NCBI GenBank assembly: GCA_035765415.1
Contig: DASTXR010000057.1
Location: 47,677 to 111,676 of the forward strand
Reading direction: 5' to 3'
DNA length: 64,000 nt
From: CADEED01 sp035765415
Lineage (GTDB): Bacteria; Pseudomonadota; Gammaproteobacteria; Steroidobacterales; Steroidobacteraceae
In this document: positions 61,601 through 64,000 of the stretch, one piece after another
Layout of the letters: the number at the start of each line of letters is the position of its first letter
Numbering within the stretch: the stretch's first letter is position 1
Position numbers and translations under genes: made by a program
Notes under the pieces: model-generated
What the model was told of the DNA's origin: nothing
The model's input: the letters and a program-made list of their open reading frames with translations, nothing else
The model's database searches: none

Positions 61601-63839
61601 TGATGTCGGCGTTCTCGGCGCCGTTGTCCGTCGCTGCAACGCCTGTCGCATATCGAAGGCCGAATTCTTCGTAGAGCGCCTCGAGCGCCGGGGAGGCCGG
61701 CAGGGCTGCCACGTACTCCTGGATCATGTCGAGGCCGGAGAACCCCATTCCCGTGAGCCGCCTCGACATGCCACGCGTGTATTCGATGAGATCGGCCATG
61801 CCGGCCACTGCGTCGGCCTCGATGCGCCGGCGCAATTCCGCGTGGAGATCGGTGTAGTCGAACTCGATTCCGCCACCCGGCACGAAATCCACGAGGATCG
61901 AATCCGTCAGCACTTCATGTCGCGTCTGCAATGCCAGCGCGTTGTAGACGAAGTCACGCAGCGTTTCGTAGCTGCCGGTGAGCGCATCGAGCTGAGCCTG
62001 CGCGATTCCGATCGTGATGCCGGGTCGCGGATCGGCCGAAATCGCGGTGCTGCCACCGCCGCCGTTCGAGCCCGCGGCCACCATCGTCACGCCGGCACGG
62101 GCACCCTGGAAGGTGTCTTCCGGCATGGAGAAGAAATAGCGACCGTTGAATGCTTCGAGCACCGTGAACAGGTTGTTGGTGCGCTGGACCAGTGCGTCCC
62201 ACTGATCACGCAGATTTTCCCAGTTGTCGGGATCGGGAAAGCCCGCGGGCATGCTCACCGCTCCAGTACCGCCCGAACCGCCGCTGCCCGCCACCCACGC
62301 CGTGCCACTTCCGGGGTAAGTCGCTTCGCCGATGCGCCACCAGCCAAATCGATGATTTATCGCTTCAGCCCGAGTCGACATGTCCTGCATGCCGGCGGTC
62401 CGCGCCCACTGCAGAAGCAGGGTGTCGATCAGCGCCAGTTGTTCGGCGCGCGTCGTCGCCGCTGAAAATTCGTCGAGGATGGCCAGCAGCGCCGGCGACT
62501 GGCTCGCGGCCTCCCACAGGTCGCGCACGCGCCCGGATCCCGAGAGGTTGGGCAGGTCTTCCACGGCCTCGACCAGCGGGATCTGGTCCGTGAATTCGCG
62601 GTGAAACGTGTCGCCCGCCAGGTCGACGTCCGCGGCTCCATGAGTCTCGCCGACCGCGCCTTCCGAGCCATCCGTGCGGATGTAGGATCCGACGTCGGCG
62701 ATCCGATTGCCGTTGCCGAGCACCTGGTCGCGCGCAACGGAGGCGACGTTGATGCCGATGATTCCGAGCTGCTGAAGCGTGAACAGTTCGTTGGGTGTGG
62801 ACTGGCCGTCCTGGTTCAGATCGCGCCACACGCGTAATTGCGCGAAACGCGCGTCGGCGGCGTTGACCACGCCGTCGGCATTGGTGTCTTCCGCCGCAAG
62901 CGCAGCGAATCCGTCGGCGGCTGCCGTGCCGTCCGGCAACAGCGTGGAATCGCCAAAGAGCTCGCGACCGCTGTCGATGGCGCCGTTGCCGTTTCGGTCG
63001 AGCACGAGGAAGCCGTCATCGGACGACACCCAGCCGGTACCGTTGCGGATTCCATCGCCGTCGTGATCGAACAGGATGGTGTTCGAATTGCTGAGCCCGA
63101 TGCTTTCGATGCCGTCGCCATCGAGATCGAGCGTGAGCGGATCGCGACGCATGATCCAGTTGCTCGCCGCATTGTAGAGGTCGGCGACGCCGTCGAGAAT
63201 TTCATTCCAACCCCACCCGAACAAGGGCCCCAGGAAAATTGCGCCGGCGACTGCGAGCGCGCCAACGATCAGGAACGTCGCAGCCGCTGCGGCGACACCC
63301 ATGAGGCCGAAGAAACTGACAATGCCGGCCGCGAGCAGTGCGCCCAGGGCGCCGCCAATCGCGCCGCCATAGATGTCGCCCATGACCTTCGCGAGCGCGT
63401 CATTCGAACCGGTCTGGAGGCCGTTGTAGATGGCGTTGGCGAGTTGGGCACCATCGACAACCGGACCGCCCCATTTGCCGATATTCCGCAAACTGTTTTG
63501 GTAGGCGGTCTCGGCGACTGCGCGACCGAGCGCTTCCTCGGCTGCCGCGCCTCGCGCTTCGAAATCCCTCATCGCGTCCATGATCTGCCCGCGGTACTGC
63601 GCAAGCTGCTCCGCGGGCAGTATGTCGTGGAGGCGTTGCATGGCCCGTGCCTGGAACGAATCGAACTCGTGCCACACGTTGCGCCCGAGCATGCGCGCAG
63701 CATCCTCCGACAACTGCGCGCCCGTGGTCAGCACGCCGCCAGCCTCCGCCATGGCATTCGTGAGGCCGGTCGTCAGATCCGACCAGGCGTCCTGCATGTC
63801 ATGATGGAACTGTTTCAGTTCACCGATGCTGATACTCAT
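55635..63839 (-). CDS. Giant RTX-type calcium-binding secreted protein
   Basis: Predicted type I-secreted protein of 2734 aa. The N-terminal region (about 1-240) is helical and includes a long hydrophobic stretch (GGALGALLAAGIVSFFGLMGVAAAAATFLIVGALAV) that could insert in membranes. From about 230 come EF-hand-like Asp-rich segments (DPLTLDLDGDGIE, DRNGNGAIDSG, DTNADGVVNAAD, DLNQDGQST) as in FrpC-like proteins. RTX nonapeptides GGxGxDxLx start near 745. Eight 217-residue units (about 996-2620) each combine nonapeptides with an HCBP-related block ending FADGTVW. The C-terminus is probably the uncleaved secretion signal. No transporter genes are present; toxin, adhesin or enzyme cannot be decided. 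Confidence 0.9.
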   Translation of the reverse strand: MSISIGELKQFHHDMQDAWSDLTTGLTNAMAEAGGVLTTGAQLSEDAARMLGRNVWHEFDSFQARAMQRLHDILPAEQLAQYRGQIMDAMRDFEARGAAAEEALGRAVAETAYQNSLRNIGKWGGPVVDGAQLANAIYNGLQTGSNDALAKVMGDIYGGAIGGALGALLAAGIVSFFGLMGVAAAAATFLIVGALAVAGAIFLGPLFGWGWNEILDGVADLYNAASNWIMRRDPLTLDLDGDGIESIGLSNSNTILFDHDGDGIRNGTGWVSSDDGFLVLDRNGNGAIDSGRELFGDSTLLPDGTAAADGFAALAAEDTNADGVVNAADARFAQLRVWRDLNQDGQSTPNELFTLQQLGIIGINVASVARDQVLGNGNRIADVGSYIRTDGSEGAVGETHGAADVDLAGDTFHREFTDQIPLVEAVEDLPNLSGSGRVRDLWEAASQSPALLAILDEFSAATTRAEQLALIDTLLLQWARTAGMQDMSTRAEAINHRFGWWRIGEATYPGSGTAWVAGSGGSGGTGAVSMPAGFPDPDNWENLRDQWDALVQRTNNLFTVLEAFNGRYFFSMPEDTFQGARAGVTMVAAGSNGGGGSTAISADPRPGITIGIAQAQLDALTGSYETLRDFVYNALALQTRHEVLTDSILVDFVPGGGIEFDYTDLHAELRRRIEADAVAGMADLIEYTRGMSRRLTGMGFSGLDMIQEYVAALPASPALEALYEEFGLRYATGVAATDNGAENADIIIGRNQAGNEVESLRGGGGADILLGNAGRDYMYGEAGVDTLIGGAGDDYLYGGANEDVLAGGAGNDHLNGEGGDDVFVFGRGDGQDVVNAYDLGVDKRDELRLGPDVGINDVLLTRYSSDLVVSIVGTTDRITISNFFYSDDYAINGIRLSDGTLWDIVDIKAKVQTGTSGHDVLTAHVTGSSLYGAEGDDTLNGSARQDVLDGGAGNDTAEGGAGDDIINDTSGANLLRGGEGADTIHGSGTIEGGTGNDTLSGASYSPTVYVYNLGDGIDTITDYGYGSAAYADTLQLGAGIVPGSFSFVRTGNDLTLRFSETDQITVKNWFADVYYNAIERIAFADGTVWDQATMQQLAIDPFTGTSGNDTINGWDGIDIIDGGDGNDTLNGAGGSDTLAGSLGNDTLRGGEGNDALTGGDGNDNLNGDGGNDTVEGGEGDDVINDSSGANVLRGGAGADTISGNGIIEGGTGNDALTGASHSSTVFVYNLGDGIDTITDYGYGTATYADTLQLGAGITPASVTLIRTGNDMLFRFSETDQITVKNWYSDVYYNAIERITFADGTVWTHDTMYGMTTTPFVGTSTADTISGWEGIDIIDGGDGNDTLNGAGGTDTLAGGLGNDTLRGGDGNDALTGGDGNDNLNGDAGNDTLEGGIGDDVINDSSGANLLRGGAGADTISGNGTIEGGTGNDALTGASHSSTVFVYNLGDGIDTITDYGYGTAAYADTLQLGAGITPASVTFIRTGNDLTFRFSETDQITVKNWFADVYYNGIELVTFADGTVWDQATMQTFVGQQFVGTSGNDTINGWGGIDLIDGAEGNDTIYGMGGNDSLSGGSGNDTIRGGDGNDLLAGGEGDDNLQGEGGNDTLEGGEGSDTITDSSGANALRGGAGADIISGNGTIDGGTGNDTLTGASHASTVFVYNLGDGIDTITDYGYGTAAYADTLQLGAGITPASVTLTRIGNDMLLRFSETDQVTVKNWFADVYYNAIENVTFADGTVWTHATMYGMTTTPFVGTSAADTINGWEGIDIIDGGDGNDTLNGAGGTDTLTGGSGNDTLRGGDAVDTLHGGDGNDNLNGDGGNDTLEGGAGDDVINDSSGANVLRGGVGADTINGNGTIEGGAGNDTLTGASHSSTVFVYNLGDGIDTITDYGYGTAAYADTLQLGAGITPASVTLTRVGNDLLFRISETDQVTVKNWFADVYYNAIENVTFADGTVWNHAAMYGMTTTQFAGTAAADTINGWEGIDIIDGGDGNDTLNGAGGTDTLTGGSGNDTLRGGDAVDTLQGGDGNDNLNGDGGNDTLDGGAGDDVINDSSGANLLRGGAGADTISGNGTIDGGTGNDALTGASHSSTVFVYNLGDGIDTITDYGYGTAAYADTLQLGAGITPASVTLTRVGNDLLFRISETDQITVKNWYSDVYYNAIENVTFADGTVWNHAAMYGMTTTQFAGTSAADTINGWEGVDIIDGGDGNDTLNGAGGVDTLSGSAGNDTLRGGDGNDSLLGGDGNDNLNGDGGNDTLDGGAGDDVINDSSGTNVLRGGAGADTISGNGTIDGGAGNDTLTGASHASTVFVYNLGDGIDTITDYGYGTAAYADTLQLGAGITPASVTLVRTGNDLLFRISETDQITVKNWYSDVYYNAIENVTFADGTVWNHAMMYGMTTTPFTGTSAADTINGWEGIDIIDGGDGNDALNGAGGVDTLSGSAGNDTLRGGEGNDALMGGDGNDNLNGDGGNDTLEGGVGDDVINDSSGANVLRGGAGADTISGNGTIDGGAGNDTLTGASHSSTVFVYNLGDGIDTITDYGYGTAAYADTLQLGAGITPASVTLIRTGNDLTFRFSDTDKVTVKNWYADVYYNAIERVTFADGTVWDVAAIQGIPVQQNSSGSQFNAMLSQRLVEAAMTQFTAATSSNAGPTSGVAEAQSAAASWSLMDAVLDFRGTEDGSPDGDFAADLAPGRGLNGIGFAPAPVANDTGFGVAAPGLRGSTTGPEFARLD
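55970..60850 (-). repeat. Eight tandem 651-bp coding repeats in the RTX gene
   Basis: The CCAGTTCTTCACCGT word recurs every 651 bp (near 56078, 56728, 57379, 58030, 58681 and on to about 60630), giving eight in-frame units with high nucleotide identity. Differences are mostly synonymous or in a few positions (for example YSDVYYN versus FADVYYN). Limits approximate. Confidence 0.88.
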
Positions 63840-64000
63840 TGGCGCTCCCCGCGATGTGCAGTCAGTAGTAGAAGATCAATCAGCAACGCGACCAGGATGA
63901 GCGCGGATGCCGCAAACATTGCCACGGCCCAGAAGGCCAGCACTGGAAGGTTGTTCTGCACCGCATGCACGATGTAATTCGCGCGCGTAGGCCCGTCGTA
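63836..64000 (-). CDS. Membrane protein, C-terminal part (continues beyond the window)
   Basis: The last 54 residues of a protein entering from the right edge: YDGPTRANYIVHAVQNN, then a transmembrane helix (LAFWAVAMFAASALILVALLIDLLLL) and the tail TAHRGERQ. Its stop codon overlaps the RTX start codon (ATGA), so it is translated just before the RTX protein and may be part of its secretion or membrane anchoring; this is inference. Identity cannot be told from the fragment. Confidence 0.7.
   Translation of the reverse strand, partial: YDGPTRANYIVHAVQNNLPVLAFWAVAMFAASALILVALLIDLLLLTAHRGERQ

Overview
The window is GC-rich and almost fully coding, with short spacers and start codons that are often GTG or TTG. 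The housekeeping blocks rpmB-rpmG-mutM, rsmD-coaD and ftsY-ftsE-ftsX-rpoH are typical of Gammaproteobacteria. TonB receptors, GlyGly-CTERM-like proteins, fn3/CBM2 glycan hydrolases and GGGGACA/GGGGTCAG palindromes point to a Steroidobacteraceae/Xanthomonadales-like, free-living polysaccharide degrader. That placement is inference; no rRNA or tRNA gene is visible.

Layout. 1-2405: a gene-poor edge, then a secreted CE1-type esterase with two fn3 domains and a CBM2. 2431-4797: rpmB, rpmG, terminator, mutM, and an AlkA-type glycosylase. 4843-8995: an exported hydrolase, then the minus-strand run rsmD-coaD-ggt. 9147-11420: a large lipase lipoprotein, lying between rsmD and ftsY. 11565-15249: ftsY-ftsE-ftsX and rpoH, the latter behind a near-perfect CIRCE operator. 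15362-19310: methyltransferase, OmpA-like lipoprotein, DUF4442 protein, Mpo1-like protein, gcdH. 19265-24919: two paralogous exported beta-propeller proteins with Gly-rich C-terminal anchors. 25011-26754: GST, an orphan ExbD and three small proteins. 26894-29714: a response regulator/histidine kinase pair resembling the proteobacterial dedicated-sortase regulators. 29715-30235: a candidate structured RNA ending in a strong terminator. 30236-34283: lipoproteins, esterase, rhomboid protease, 2OG oxygenase-like protein, SMP-30-like protein. 34393-41713: hybrid histidine kinase, GH5 mannanase-like enzyme, two paralogous membrane-anchored proteins with terminator hairpins against their start codons, and a GH10 xylanase with fn3-fn3-CBM2. 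42057-46900: small ORFs, an AraC regulator, a small lipoprotein, and a TPR Ser/Thr kinase. 47083-52289: TonB receptor, exported RidA-like protein, hydrolase, MFS transporter, broken ORF6N gene. 52488-64000: a large exported esterase, a 2734-residue RTX protein with eight 651-bp repeats, and the end of a membrane protein translationally coupled to it.

How it fits together. The CE1 esterase, GH10, GH5, BD-FAE-like esterase, 1000-residue esterase, TonB receptor and MFS transporter together suggest deacetylation and depolymerisation of plant hemicellulose followed by uptake, although they are scattered rather than in one polysaccharide locus. The esterase and the xylanase carry almost the same fn3-fn3-CBM2 tail. 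A family of REP-like palindromes sits at gene ends across the window and in several cases supplies the stop codon or the last residues of the adjacent protein.

Most distinctive signals: CIRCE over the rpoH promoter, the candidate RNA at about 29850-30220, the paired terminator-ATG leaders, and the REP-like family.
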